Positions 39,075 through 52,022 are shown, numbered from the stretch's first letter. The stretch: DNA of 64,000 nucleotides from Paramacrobiotus metropolitanus (GCF_019649055.1 NW_026570251.1:558001-622000); one strand, 5' to 3'. Program-made: numbers and translations. The notes: a model not told the origin generated them from the sequence alone.

Positions 39075-42000
39075 TCAGCTAAGACGCAGCCAGCTGGCTA
39101 CACCACAAGATTCAAAATAGTCAATCTGTTCAAGACGTGGCTTTCGGATTAGCACTTTGAATATTTCTGGACAAAACACTGTTCCGCTGTAGAATTTGTG
39201 ATACTTTGCGGTGGTTGGCACGAAGTCAGCAAAAGCTGCTTGTAAAAGGTCATTGGCTGTCGGTGAAATCGGCCAGTGTTGAGAGGCCTCCTGCAATTCT
39301 TTCTGAACCGCCGTATAGTGGACACTGCTGTCTTGTCCCGCCAGTTCTTCGCTGCGGGCACGGCACCAGCGACTGAACGCATCGAGCGTCAAAGCGATTC
39401 CGGTGAGCGTTCCCGTCATCGTGGTTGTTGTGCAGCAGTAGATCCAGCATCCCGCTAACGATGCGAGCAGCTTCTTCGCTTCAGCTGGAGTGGCCACCAA
39501 GATTTCTACAAGAAATCCCTAAGTTATGGATTTATTCAGTAGGATGGTAACAGTATTACCAAAGACATTTAGCGACCGCGCAAAGTAAATAGAAGTGCGG
39601 CGGTTAACGTCTTTTGCAGGCCATCCAGTTTCCTAAATTCTAACGACGAGTTAAAATATTGTTATTCTTTACTTTAAAAGTTCTTTAACATTAAACATTG
39701 AGTGAAGTAACCATCATGTGCTTAAAAACCGAATAAGTATTGGCGTACGGTAGACAGGAAAATACTTTCTTAAACGATTAGGCGATAAGTTTCGAATCTT
39801 CTCAGATTGTCCTTCGAAGAATCTTAGCGTATGCCGGCTTACCCAGTGTTTCCCGAGTACCATCCTTCGTTTTCATCGTGCAGTAGATGTGCAGATTGGA
39901 AACCGTTGGAAACAGTTCAAGTTCTTTTACAAGGCAGATATCCACAGTTTTGTAGGATAAATAATGTTTTATCGGAAGTTCCATCTGATGGATAACTTCC
40001 ATGGCCGCGTAAGTGTGACTGTTGTAGAATTGTTTTACAAGGAGGCTTTGCGTATTGGCAGCAGTATACTTGAGTAACCCATCAACTAAATACACATTCA
40101 TGTGTTTCGGTGATACGTAGCCACGAGGAGCATTGAAAGTGACAGCTTGGCCGGCGCGAGGGCTCGACAGAATACTTTTCCACCTCCAAGAGACCCTATA
40201 ACATAGAAAAATGAGCCGTATTACCGCAGTTCTGGTAGCGGTGCTGGCAATCATGAGGGTGGTGGTAACGGGCTGGTGCAGGTTCAATGGTAATATGTAG
40301 TGCAGTATCCGCATGGGTTTCACTTTTCTTCCCCTTTCTTCCCTTTTCTTCGTTTGATGGTTTTGGTTTCCTTAGGCTTTTAATGAGCTTCTGAGACCCC
40401 TCTGAACCATTCTGCTGCACATTTAACTTAACAAAATGAATAAAACCGGCATGAACTTACTATATATGAAATAGAATACGTTTATGGTACCGGTTAAAAC
40501 TCTCAGTGTCCTAAAAACTCTCTTTTGTCTATTACCATCATGATCAATCGTATTAAAAAAATTATATATATCCAATAAGAAACCGCTAAAATTTAAAAAA
40601 AAAACAAAGAAAACTCATTAGAAAAAAAAGGAATTTGAAAAACCAGGAATACTGAAAAAATCAAAAAAACTTTCTGAAAAAAATCGAAAATGAAAGAAGA
40701 CCAGGGAAACTAACCAGGGCACATACCGAGCTATAAATTCAGAAAAATCTCGTTTTTGGCAGAAAGGTAGAACAACTACGTAGAATGTTTAAAAAAATTA
40801 TTTCATGTGCCACGGCCAAGGGGCGTGGCCAAAACAAAATTTAAAATTAAATCCTACACTATGCTGTAGCCTATAGGTAATGCACCCTGTCATACGGTAA
40901 ACCTTTCAACGATTTTCTTTAATTTGTGTATAAAGAAGCTATTTGAGTACTGTATTATTTGTAAGTTATAGCACACAGAAGTATTCCCGATTCAGCCGCT
41001 TGCGAAACGGGTTTGTAAATGGTGTGCAACGCATGCTTTAACTTGTTTCGCATGTCGGTACGCACGTGTTACCTACCGAGTAGATTTTGTCACTAGGTAA
41101 CAAATTGCTGGCACAAATTAAAGTAAAGAGCAGTGGAAACCGATCCAGAATCTGAACTACAATATGCAGAAAGGTAAACAGCTATTACAATAAGCGAGCA
41201 GCACAGATAAACATATTTTAAATCAGTAAGCTGCCTTCGTACTGATTGTCCAGTATTATTAAGTCTTTGATATAGTGTACATGAGAAGCATTTCCTATAG
41301 GCTATATCACAGTGTAGAATTTATTTCTGAATTTTGTTTTGGTCACGCCCTATTGACCATGGCATATGAAATAATTTTTTAAGCATCCTACATAGTTGCT
41401 CTACCTTTCTGCAAAAAATAAGATTTTTCTGAATTTATAGCCTCGGTATGTGCCCTGGTAAGATATCCAGCAAACCAAAGAAGCCTGAAAAGCCTAATAA
41501 AGCTAAGAAATCTTAAAAAACTAGGAAGACTACGAGTAAGCAAATAAGAAACGTATACAGTGCTCGCGCCAGTACCACTTAAGTGACCACTACTAACCCA
41601 TTTGCCACCATAGCACCACTACGTTTACCTGCCTTACTACTACCTGCATTAGTACCAAAGACAAACACTGCTACCACAACCATTACCAGAACCATTACCA
41701 TGACAATAGCTAGAATCACCCTTTGCACTTTACGATGCAGCTACCGATATTCGATCGTGCAGAACACGATAGCAAATCAACAAAAGTGTAACGCGCTGGT
41801 GCTCATCAGCCGAACTGGTAAACAAAAGTGATCGTGTATTGGGCGATCAAGCACCTGCACCGTAAAGTACAAGTGACCCACGGATGAAGGAAATTGAATA
41901 CCGCTGCAAAGACACTTGTGCTATCCGGTCAAGGTCCAACAGAATTTCAAGGATTATAATGTTCGGTAGGTCTGTTAACGACGGGATGGTAATCTCTTGA

Positions 42001-45000
42001 CGAAGTAAGGATACTGGCCATTCTGGAAAACATTAATCAACTCCGAATTCTATACGTACACTGCCGTACAGTAAGTCTAGAAGGCAGTTGAAGTGTGCTG
42101 ATACCAAATGCGTGTCCACCCTTGCGAACTTTCGTTTTCGCGTTACTCCAAAGCACTTACCACTAAGAATCTGGTATTTCGTCAAATTTCACAATTAACT
42201 TCAAAAAGTTTAACATTTTGCAGTAACTCAAAATATAAAAAAAAAGACATTCTGGAACTCTGATTATGAATGTGTGCGAGTCTGTGCGACTGTCAAACAT
42301 TACTAGTATAGAAGGTCGTAACCGCCCTTAGTGCAAGCGAGCGAGCGTGTAAATTTTTTTGTTGTTAAAGACTTGGCAGGGTGAGACAACAACCTAACCA
42401 AGTAGTTGAGAGTCTACCTAGCTTTTTGTATCTTTTGCATATGCCGAGTTATCTACAGATCTGCTCAGATATCAGTTTGTTTTCGCCACCGCTGCGATGC
42501 CGACGCGATACCATCATTTTTATAAGGTTTTACGGAATCACGCTGACACGGTATATTAATTTTAAAACGATTCCTTCAGCAACTACAGCGCGGGCACTGC
42601 TAATGCTTTACCGCACATGGCCGCCTATTCCGCTTGTTCTCCGCCGCACCAAATTCTTTACATTGGGATACTGGTCTTATTTCTTCAGTTTCTTATTCCC
42701 AGTATCGATATCTCATTCCCAAAACCGATAAGACTTATGCCGGTCACCGCCAGAGCCAATTCAGTAGCTACGCTCAGCTTGTCCGTTTATACAGCCTGGG
42801 AAGCTTTCGAGCCCGTTTAAACACCCCCGCCCCGGCCATCTTCAGTTCAGATAAATCATTTTCACGATTGAAATTCGAAAACCACCGCTTGCAAAGGCAA
42901 AAACGATGAATTACTTACTGGAGAGATTTTTGAAAAGCACCTGCAATTTAGAGCAATTTTTTTTGCTGCGGATGCATTTGCACAACGATTTACAAAAGAA
43001 GACGCGAATGAAGATGGAACCGCACTGGTTCTGAAGCGCACCGGTGTAGATTTCAAATTTCTGTGTCCAATAATTTTCCACTAATTTGCTGCGGAAACGA
43101 TTTATCGTTTCAGTATTTTATTCAGTGCTTAGTGGCAATAATCCAGGAATGGGAGTTTTACAAATTTTTCTTTTTCCGTGAAAAGTGACTATTAAATGCG
43201 ACGCTTTCTGTAATAATAAAATCCCTTGACATGGATCTTTATTATTTTTTCTCAGTAAAGAAACAAAGATGTTTATCAATTAGGTTTATCTCATTAATTT
43301 TCAAAATAAACTGATATGCAATTCTATAAATGAGCTCATGTTAGAAGTTGAAAATTAATGGTGTAGCACAAAATGAGAAACTTTGATCAATCACTCAAAA
43401 AATTCCCATTTTATTTGCAAGAATTCTTTCTTTTCGCTTTCTTTCAGCCTTTGTTTTAAAAAAAAAACAAGATTTTAAAGATGACTCTATCAAAGTTCAA
43501 ATTTGAAAAAAGTCGTTACGTTCTACTTGCAGCTTTGCTCGCTTCGCAACGCTTAGTCTCTCTCGCGCTTACTTTTGCCGCTAGGCGTCGCTTCGGCCCC
43601 GCTTCCGATTTCTTTAGAAACAGTTACTCGCTACTGTACAGTATCATCACGAAAATTAAACATTTAAACTGTACCGTAGACAAAACCGTTTCCGAAGCAA
43701 GTGATCAGACCTGTGCAGTTAATTTTAACTATTTAACTTAACGCGAGTTATTTTCGAGCTACTGAGTTATAACTTAACTCTTTAGCGTAACTGACTCAGA
43801 AGAAAACTTAACTCTAACTTAACTCTCTTGAAAATATTATATAATGTCTATGGTAGCGTAACTCGTGGTGTAACTCGAAACTCGGTTTTCCTGCACAAAT
43901 AACTTAACTCTAGGCGTAACTCGCACGCTCCCTGTAACTCTTAACTCTAACTGTGGGTCAGTTTTCTATAACTGCCCAGGTCTGCAAAGGATATAATAAT
44001 CCTTTGGTTTTCCTTGCTGCTCCGCTCGCTGCGCTGCGCTTGCTCACGCCGCAGCTCGGCGTCGCCTTCGGCTCCGCCTTCGATTTCCGTAGAAACGGTT
44101 ATTCGCCTCTGTACCATCGCTATAATGGAACGTTCGAAATACACCATAAAAAATGTTTTTGGAAGAAAGAAGAATCGAGCCGTTTGGTTTCACTTGTTGC
44201 TCCGCTCTCTACGCTGCGCTTGCTAAGGCCGCTGCTCGGCCATTAGCTACGCTTTCAGTTTCAACAGCAAGGGTGACGGCACCCTTTGACGGATTAACAG
44301 TATAGCGTATCAGGGTAACCGTCGAAACGGTTATCTGTTACGCTAGCAAAAAATCGTTACAACAATTTTGTAATGGTACTCCGTTGCGAATAGTGGTTGC
44401 CTGTTACAATGCACGGTAATCCGCGGCCACTGCAAATGTACTGCGGATACGGTAGCGGTAAAGACTGAACCGCTACGGTAACAGCGATAAATAACTTTTA
44501 ACGGTTACGATGTCAGCTACAGTGTTTAGGTAATGATAATATAAATCCGTTACGCTAACTCTTATACTGAAAATGTACCGAGAGGGCCGGATAAAATTTC
44601 CGGACATGGTCCTAAATATCTGACGCCCTATTTGTATGTACGGAAGGTTCGACAAAACTGTCCCGGTGGCTTCCCGCATTTCGGTTCCTCAAAAACGATC
44701 CACCCAGGCCGCGCAAAATTCCCGGACCGGGTTCTAAAAAACGGACCCACTATACTATATATAAGGCGGGTTCGTGAAAAATGCCCCGGTGGTTCCCCGC
44801 ATGTCGGTTCCCCAAAAACGCACCAACCGGAGCGAACAAAATTCCCGGACCGGGTTCTAAAAAACGGGCCCTCCATACTACATGAATGGCGGGTTCGTGA
44901 AAAATGCCCCGGTGGTTTCCTGCATGTCGGTTCCCCAAAAACGAACCAACCGGGGCTGGCAAAATTACCGGACCGGGTCCAAAAAAAAGGGCCCTCCATA

Positions 45001-48000
45001 CTATATGTATGGCGGGTTCGTGACAAATGCCCCGGTGGTTCCCCGCATGTCGGTTCCCCAAAAACGCACCAACCGGGGCGGGCAAAATTCCCGAACCGGG
45101 TTCTAAAAAACGGACCCACCATACTATATGTACGGCGGGTTCGTGAAAAATGCCGGGGTGGTTCCCCGCATGTCGGTTCCACAAAAACGCAACAACTGGG
45201 GCGGGCAAAATTCCCGGACTGGGTTCTAAAGAACGGGCCCTCCATACAATATGTACGGCGGGTTCGTGAAAAATGCCCCGGTGGTTCCCCGGATGTCGGT
45301 TCCCCAGAAACGCACCAACCGGGGCGGGCAAAATTCCCGGACCGGGTTGTAAAAAACGGACCTACCATACTATATGTACGGCGGGTTCGTGAAAAATGCC
45401 CCGGTGGTTCCCCGCATGTCGGTCCCTCAAAAACGCTTCACCCGGGCCGGTGTGTATGAGTGTACCGGGTCCAAATTTACGATCTCCAATGCATTTACTG
45501 CACCAGGTCCGTCTAAAATAACCCGGTTAGTTTTTCGATTTTTTTACTACCTTCTCAACTGCTTCAGCGGGGGGCTGCGCCCCCCGCACCCCTTGCTTAT
45601 TGGGGCTCCGCCCCAAACCCCGGCCAGGGGCTTCGCCCCTGGAACCCGAGGACCCAGCTCTCCGCATGTCGCACCGCAGATTAAAAACGCTCGCTCGCTT
45701 CGCTCGCTCGCTTGATTACGTCTAAATGCGAAATTCGAAGAATATAGACCATAATGAGACTTTTGGTGTACTATCAAAAGTTTCGAGTCCTTAACATTTT
45801 TCCATCCACAACGCAAAACCGGTCGATGTTACGTGCACGAACGTTTTTTCGCACCAAAACAGACAAATCATTGGCCACAGGGTGCAATAAAACAATAAAA
45901 AAATGTTGGGAAGTGTGCAGAACTGCAAGTTCGCTTGCCTTTACATGCATTAGGCACGAGGCAAGGGCTGCCTGTTGTAAACCACCATTAAGGGAAAAAC
46001 GAGTTGGTGTTATCCTCAGTTCACCGTTTACCAAACCTTCGTACGCCACGGGAACTAAATAGATTGTAGTCGCACGCACAAAAAGGCTTACGATATACGG
46101 TACGAAACAGGTGGGCTGCAAGTCTGCAACAGACAGCCTTTGCCTCGTACTTCTCTTCAGAAGCACTAACACACCTGTAATTCTTGTGGACTGCCGCTGC
46201 TGCCCATTCGGCTTGGTGAGGTCGCTCGGATTGTGGGATGCCAACCAGTTAGGGAAATACCACAACCGTTGGAAGGTCCTGGCGAACCATGTCTCAAGAA
46301 AATCCGGAGAGCCTGTGAAAAACGGTGACTTAGCAAAATGTCACCAATGCGTGCGATTAAAAAACACGATATGCGTTTTCTTTCTACTCTGTATAGAAGT
46401 ATACTATAAACAGAGTAGACATATAATTCCGGCAGTACTCGTACATATTCTGCCGGATGTGTATTTCTCAAGGAAAATCAACCTCCGACAGTACAGTATA
46501 TATTCTGCCGGAGACAGATTTGGTTCGTAATCCGTATCGTGTAGATCTGACCACCACGATGTTGTGTACAACGGAATGTGTGTCGTGTCGCACCGGCAAC
46601 CGCCTTGCCCACACCGTACGTATTGTGTATCCTTAGTGCCCAAGCGGTGGAATTCCCACCTACCCCTCAAATTTTAAACTACTGCAGCAAAAATGTTGAA
46701 AAAAATAGTTAAGTTGATTATATTGTTGTTATTCTATGGTATGAGTTTCCGCTTCGACAAAAAATTTCTTGATACCATTGCCATGTTAAAACAAAGATTA
46801 CTACATAGCGCGCAAACTTCTACGGTTCTGACTTCTACCTACTCTTATGTCGAAGTATATCGAATAACTTCCATTTTGATTAATAATTCTGACGGTTATA
46901 ACCGGACAGGCGGACACTGTTGCTTTGGAGTTGGATGCGGCTACAAAAACTTGTACTATTTAATGCCAAGAGTAGTTTTAATAAAAATTTGAAGCCTCTG
47001 TAAGAATGCAGTTGCAGGCAGGAGTACGTACTGTCGTACCTAACTGCATCGCAGTAAGATCAACTCCTTTTACCGCAGATGCCCAATGTGTTTGCATGTA
47101 ACTAAAAGTTCCAGGAAAGCTGTGAAATATTTTAAATTTTAGGGTGTCGAACCTTCGTAACGAATTCGTTGCGCCAGAAGATCACTGCGACACTTCGGAA
47201 GCGCTTTTATATCTGCGTGTAGATATCGATGATCGTAACAGTGGAATATCAGGCGATGAAACTTTATGGCCAATCGTCGAGTAATCTTCCGGCACAGTAC
47301 GGTGATGCCCATAGTGTCCGCTGACACAAGTAAGGTATCAGTGCTGCGCAGCCAACATAATTTTAGTTTCGTATCGATGTCATCAAGGGCGCACGCAATC
47401 GGCGTATCCGGAAACGGACAAGAATCTTTCGGACAACGTCGGTGTGGCAGTGTAATCTTGTGGTACGTGACTTTTGTGGCCGTCTGCCAGGGCCGTTGTG
47501 CTCGGATTCGTACGGCACCGGCATGCGAGGATGGGCAGCAACCTTTCACAGCAGCCAAGGTGGGCGATGTGCCGGAGGGTATTTGCACGAGAGCACACGG
47601 CTCGGCAGGATCCTGGTGCAGTGTGTCACTTTCGTCAGGTATCCATTCGAGAAAGGTGGCTTTCGTCCACGTCAACGGTTTGTCTCTAACATAACAACCG
47701 TTTTTCTTGCAGTTAGTGATAAATGATACGAACATTCACAACTGGCATATATATCACTGTCGTAAGTAAAACAGACACAGGAAAACCAGGACTGCAGCCG
47801 AATTTGATGCCAACGACCGCATAAAGAAACAATTACTTTTAAGCGCTAACTCGCAACACTGTTCTGTAGACTGCCGACTCTCTAAATCTGAGAGATCTGA
47901 CTCCTTTTTATCTCCGAAAACATTAAAGTGTGAATTTTATTACTAGGCCTGGGTACAATCCTTTATCCAGTCCGTCTAAGTCGTCGTGTGCTTTTTTTGG

Positions 48001-49147
48001 CGTCGAAACGCAGTGTTGGTATAATTACTCTATATCTTTACTTGTAAGCATTTTAAACATTTTGTCGCCGTTGTATGCTTTTACAGACAGCAGCATATTT
48101 GATTCCACGATTATATGTTTACCTTAGGTTATCTGCGCGCATCGACATTTTGGTAGAATTTAAAGAGAAAACAATCGCTGTTTAAAGCGGCTAAAATTGT
48201 AACTGGCTATTTTATGTGTTTTATTAACTTCGATATTCGATGAAACGCTCCTGACAAATCTCGATTTTTTTCTCTTTTCGGTCTCTTTACGTATACGTTC
48301 TCGTAAAATGGTCAACAGTCAACTACACATCTTATTTTCAAAAACAAAGAAGTTCTCAGAAATGACCGATTTTTTAATAAAAAAGAAAGAAAATTTGCTG
48401 ATGAAATCCAGCTAGTAAACTGAAATGCAGATCGTCCACAGGTTTTCATAATATGAAAACATGTTGAGGATCTGCATTTCATTATCTTATATATTATAAG
48501 AACTGTTAAGGTTAAGGTAGTATTGCTGTTTATAAAAGGTTTTGCCGTATAGCATTTACAAGGTGTGTTGGTTCATCGATCAGAGCTGCGCTCCGGTCTG
48601 CCAATTAACCATCGATGCATTTTCCTAGTGTACAGTATTATAAGAACAAACTGGTTGCACAAAAAACTGACTTAATGTGCATACTCGTACTGTATAAGCT
48701 TACGCGATCGGTGGTTACTCAACCATTTAATGGAAAAGTGCATGCAAAGTGGCAAAAATATGAGAAAAATTCAAAAAATATAATTACGTACTTAACAACA
48801 ATTTTTGCGGGCAGTTAGTATCAGTGTATTACGGTATGTGTATACTACCTATACACCTACCCAGCGTGACGGATAAGAATTTCCACCTCGGCGTTCGTGG
48901 AAGGCTCTTGGAAATGATAGCAATACTCGGCAATTCGGTTAACTGGCAATGTACGGATCTGTGAGAATGGAAAGACTGCGGTGGATTCCCCTTCATGATG
49001 GAAGTCGATGACAAGTCCGTTCTCGACGGCATCAACAACAAATCCTCGTAACACTGCGTCGCCCTCCACGACATCCACCACGAATCTGTCATAGAAGACC
49101 GAAAAATATAAGTTGTCATGCGCAGTCTTGCGCAAGTATGAAGGCAT
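39075..49147 (-). CDS. FMRP/FXR-like protein, inverted copy 2
   Basis: Blocks 49147-48861, 47685-47153, 46312-46175, 40195-39843 and 39505-39075, with the same splice phases as copy 1 (2, 1, unresolved, 1). The Tudor/Agenet pattern is even clearer here (FVVDVVEGDAVLRGFVVDAV, PFSQIRTLP, AEVEILIRHAG, ATKVTYHKITLP). All five blocks remain open and differences from copy 1 are mostly conservative, so both copies appear to be under coding constraint. Block 5 is three bases longer (431 against 428 nt). The donor after block 2 is GTTCGA, weaker than GTTAGG in copy 1. Introns of up to 6 kb hold MITEs and a satellite. Start chosen at the first ATG of block 1, conserved in both copies. Confidence 0.65.
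40713..41459. mobile_element. MITE, ACCAGGGCACAT family (747 bp)
   Basis: Inverted ends ACCAGGGCACATACCGAG at 40713 and the inverse ending ATGTGCCCTGGT at 41459, with arms of about 135 bases each including TTCAGAAAAATC. Related to the element at 52649-53364. It lies in the intron between blocks 3 and 4 of FMRP-like copy 2. No target duplication is obvious. Confidence 0.7.
41460..43520. other. Intronic DNA of FMRP-like copy 2
   Basis: 41580-42130 is inverted-similar to 28500-29400 (arm 1), including the CCATTACCA-rich stretch. 42130-43520 is AT-rich with short frames only. Confidence 0.45.
43525..44260. repeat. GC-rich dispersed repeat (three copies) with TAACTC-rich spacer
   Basis: Copies near 43533-43640, 44018-44113 and 44194-44260 share CTTGCTGCTCCGCTCGC-like, GGCGTCGC and TTCGGCTCCGCCTTCGA-like segments; a fourth is at 50104-50200. 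43738-43955 is a stretch packed with degenerate TAACTC/TTAACTCT words. Confidence 0.6.
44630..45455. repeat. 123-bp tandem satellite, about seven units
   Basis: The anchor ATGTCGG (or variant) recurs at 44678, 44801, 44924, 45047, 45170, 45293 and 45416: seven units at exactly 123-base spacing, differing only by substitutions. Because 123 is a multiple of three, long ORFs stay open on both strands (275 and 246 codons). I treat these as repeat-derived rather than as proven proteins. Confidence 0.95.
45565..45645. repeat. Cluster of three short GC-rich hairpins
   Basis: GGGGGGCTGCGCCCCCC, GGGGCTCCGCCCC and CAGGGGCTTCGCCCCTGG occur one after another, each a near-perfect hairpin with a 3-4 base loop. 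Confidence 0.8.
48422..48480. repeat. 59-base hairpin
   Basis: GAAATGCAGATC and GTTTTCAT pair with their complements across AAT, leaving one internal loop of about 8 bases per side. Intronic, between blocks 1 and 2 of FMRP-like copy 2. Confidence 0.75.
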
Positions 49148-49334
49148 GATTTGGTTTGTGGGAGTCTTATTGTTTTCGCAGACACATCGCCGGTAAAACT
49201 TGGACTATTATTTCGTGCGACACTTCAACGTGAACCCCTATAACAGCTTAAAATGCGCAGGAATACCGGATCGATCGCTACAATGTTCTTTCTCTACGAG
49301 TTAGAAGCCTGGCACACAACATTCTGTATTAATG

Positions 49335-49625
49335 CTATCCAGCGCTTTGTGCATCGGTTAGTGTGTCACCGATCAAGCTTGGCTTTCTGTACAACGAGAC
49401 TGCAGCGCCGGAATCGATAGTCTCCCAAACAGTAATATGTAAGCCAAGTGCGTACGGCCCGGTCAGTTCGGAAGCTCTATCGTGCTTAATACCGACTGTG
49501 GTTAAGCTGCTCCTATTACCTCCTTCAAGGACAATGGACGACCTGCCATTCATAGTCGCCATAAGCTCCTTAGACAAATGCACTAGAATAGACCAAACCA
49601 AGAAACTACCGTCTGACTGGGTCAC
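49335..49625 (-). CDS. Hypothetical 96-aa ORF upstream of FMRP-like copy 2
   Basis: The ORF MTQSDGSFLVWSILVHLSKE.. contains WETIDSGAAVSLYR. The corresponding DNA in arm 1 (about 23975-24520, inverse orientation) keeps parts of this (ETIDP, AAVSLC) but has several stops. Either it is a small gene still open in copy 2 only, or 5' flanking DNA that happens to be open. No family recognised. Confidence 0.3.
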   Translation of the reverse strand: MTQSDGSFLVWSILVHLSKELMATMNGRSSIVLEGGNRSSLTTVGIKHDRASELTGPYALGLHITVWETIDSGAAVSLYRKPSLIGDTLTDAQSAG

Positions 49626-50290
49626 GTAGCCCCACCATCTCCGCCGGAATCGCAGACCAGCCTCCTTTGATAGTTTATGACTTTATGTAATACTAATTGA
49701 CCCCGCGCAAATTGCGCGGAAAAATAGGCTAAATAATTAAGGTTATAAGTTTTTCCCGCGCTAAGTTTACTAATAATGCCTAAATCAACCCCAAAACTAT
49801 TCTATTATAACCCGGTTTTAAAATCGTTTATTATTAAATCTGCTCCTGTACAAAATATGCGTTTGATTACCGGCGTTATTTAATTTTTAACCTTTAAATT
49901 GTTTTTCACTTCACGTCTATGTAATTTACAGAATAAGAACCCGAAAATAATGAAAGTAGAGCTGATTTATGACTTGCGGTGATTTTCGGCTTGTTGTTTT
50001 TGTTGTAGACTTTTAAAATGGTTTGTTTACCTACTTGCACTTCAGTTTCAGCTATTACCAAGAAAATTCAAACTTTTCAGAACCCTTATGCAGCGACTCG
50101 CTTGCTGCTCCGCGAGCTCCGCTCGCGCCGCAACTTGGCGTCGCTTTCGGCTCTGCCTTCGACTGATAGAGATCCTTTAAGTAATTCTAGCCGCTACTAA
50201 AAATTAGGTATGTACAATCAATCGATTTTAATAAACATTAAGTAAACAATTGCAGAGCACTTACAATAATAATATAACCAGCGGCGTGAC
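49626..50290. other. Spacer with a fourth GC-rich repeat copy
   Basis: AT-rich except for 50104-50200, a copy of the GC-rich dispersed repeat described at 43525-44260. No gene seen. Confidence 0.45.
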
Positions 50291-50810
50291 CCAGAGTTGC
50301 CCAATTTCTGAGTTTCCCATCCCCATTCCCCTTTCCATTTTTTTCTCTCCCTTTTCCCCCATTTTCCGCCCATTTTTTAACAGCTATTACCATTTCTGCT
50401 TTGAAACATACAGAAAGCCAATTCCCACTTCCGTTTTACTATTTTTGCAACTGCACACCAGAAACGTAAATAGAAATTACATTGGTTATTTTTCGCGCGA
50501 AGCTGACAAAATTACAAACTTCAGAAATTCCATTAAAAATAAATTGAAATTAGAATATTTATTTACATTTTATTTTCGACAGACTGTTTCCGTCAATTAA
50601 AATATTCCGCAGTTGGAAAATTTTATTTTTGCGGCTTCCCATTTCCGCCCTTTTGGCCTTTTCCCATTTTTGCCCATCTTGCAAATTTTCCCATCCATTT
50701 CCATCTATAAATTAAAAATTCCCATCCATACCATTCATTCAAATTAAATGGGAAATGGGGAAAAAATGGGGCCCATTTCCATTCGAAAACGGAAATGGGG
50801 CAACTCTGAA
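50291..50810. mobile_element. Candidate MITE with CAGAGTTGCCC ends (520 bp)
   Basis: CAGAGTTGCCC at 50291 and its inverse GGGCAACTCTG ending at 50810. Both sub-ends are rich in CCCATTTCC / GGAAATGGG. The CAG-G-type end recalls hAT elements, but flanking 8-mers do not match, so superfamily and exact limits are uncertain. Confidence 0.5.
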
Positions 50811-52022
50811 TTTATTAACCGCACAGTACGCACATTATACATAGAACAAAAAGGGTTTTCGGTTTGCAAAATAGTGTGAAAAATTGCCAATATAAAGTAT
50901 GTGGTGCCTTGACTGCCCGTGTTCACCACACTTCGTAGAATAATAATGTCTTCCCATTCTCATGACAGTACGTACTGCGCCAGCCCATGGTTGGGTTGTT
51001 ACGTTCACATTGCGCATCCCGGTTCGGGAGCCAGCTACGTAACCCGTAGCTAGTTGTGAAACGATTTCTCTTTTCTCTGATTGGTTGCCGCAGTGTTCCG
51101 TAGACTTTGCATAGTAAGGTTTTCCAAATTTTCTTCGGAAACATTTGTTTTTCCAAATTAAATGCATATTGTACACTTCTACCAAATAAGGGCTATTAAA
51201 CGATATATAGAGAGTAGGGATTGGCCCAGTACATCGTTCGTAGTAGGAGCGCAAACACACTGGCCACACCCCCTCTTAATCTTTTATTATTAAGGATTCC
51301 AGACATAATTGCTGATGCAAGTCAGGTGATTGTCAAGTCGCGATGGCTGCAAGAGTGATACAATACAATGTGGCGAAACCGATGCAACCTTTAAAAAAAT
51401 TAGAAATGAACCATGATAGTGATACAGCATGATTTGGACAACTTTCTGTTCATCCCATTCATTCCAAGGTATGGTCTTTTAAGTTGAGGTCATAAGAGTA
51501 CGAGTACGTACACATCGTAGTGAATAGAAATTCGACGCATAAATTAATAAAGTTTGTAATCTAAGACATTCGGTTCGGTCAAGGTACCGAAAATTTTAAC
51601 ACATTATACTGTTGAGGGCTACCGTTACAAAAATTTGAAAATTTTCTATGCATGAATTCTTATAATTTTTATACTTACTTTTCAGTCGTTTCTCCGTAGA
51701 CTCGTATGCTGGCTCAGCGGAGTAGGCGTTCCTGATCTTATCTCGTTTCTTGGCTTGGTCTATTCGAGCGGCTTTGCCTTAGATCCTAATACTGTATAGT
51801 GTATACATAATTTGCATTTTTCTGTACATCGAACGCTCTTTACTCTTACGAAGCCTATTGATGTTTTGCAAACTCTACAGCAATAATAAAACTGGCAAAA
51901 AAAAATTTGCATTTGTTTACAGTTGTTTGGTTAAGTATTCACGTAGTCTCAAGATTACTTCGGCTTTGGTTTTATTGGTCAAATCAAAAACGCAATGCAA
52001 AAACATGAAAAGAAACATTAGA
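50811..52022. other. Spacer without recognised gene
   Basis: AT-rich; short frames only on both strands. Confidence 0.4.

Larger units (their letters stand above)
39074..49605 (-). repeat. Arm 2 of the large inverted duplication (partner 23960-31020)
   Basis: Inverted copy of arm 1, with extra insertions: a MITE at 40713-41459, GC-rich repeats at 43525-44260, a satellite at 44630-45455 and GC hairpins near 45570-45645. Confidence 0.85.

Noticed and set aside
44630-45455. CRISPR-like array
   Set aside because: Units are contiguous 123-mers without unique spacers, in a eukaryotic genome.
44632-45459. 275- and 246-codon ORFs in the satellite as proteins
   Set aside because: Open on both strands because the unit is 123 bases; kept as a finding, not as genes.
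46693-46992. 99-codon ORF with a hydrophobic N-terminus
   Set aside because: Lies in an intron of the inverted copy and I found no counterpart in arm 1; likely chance.
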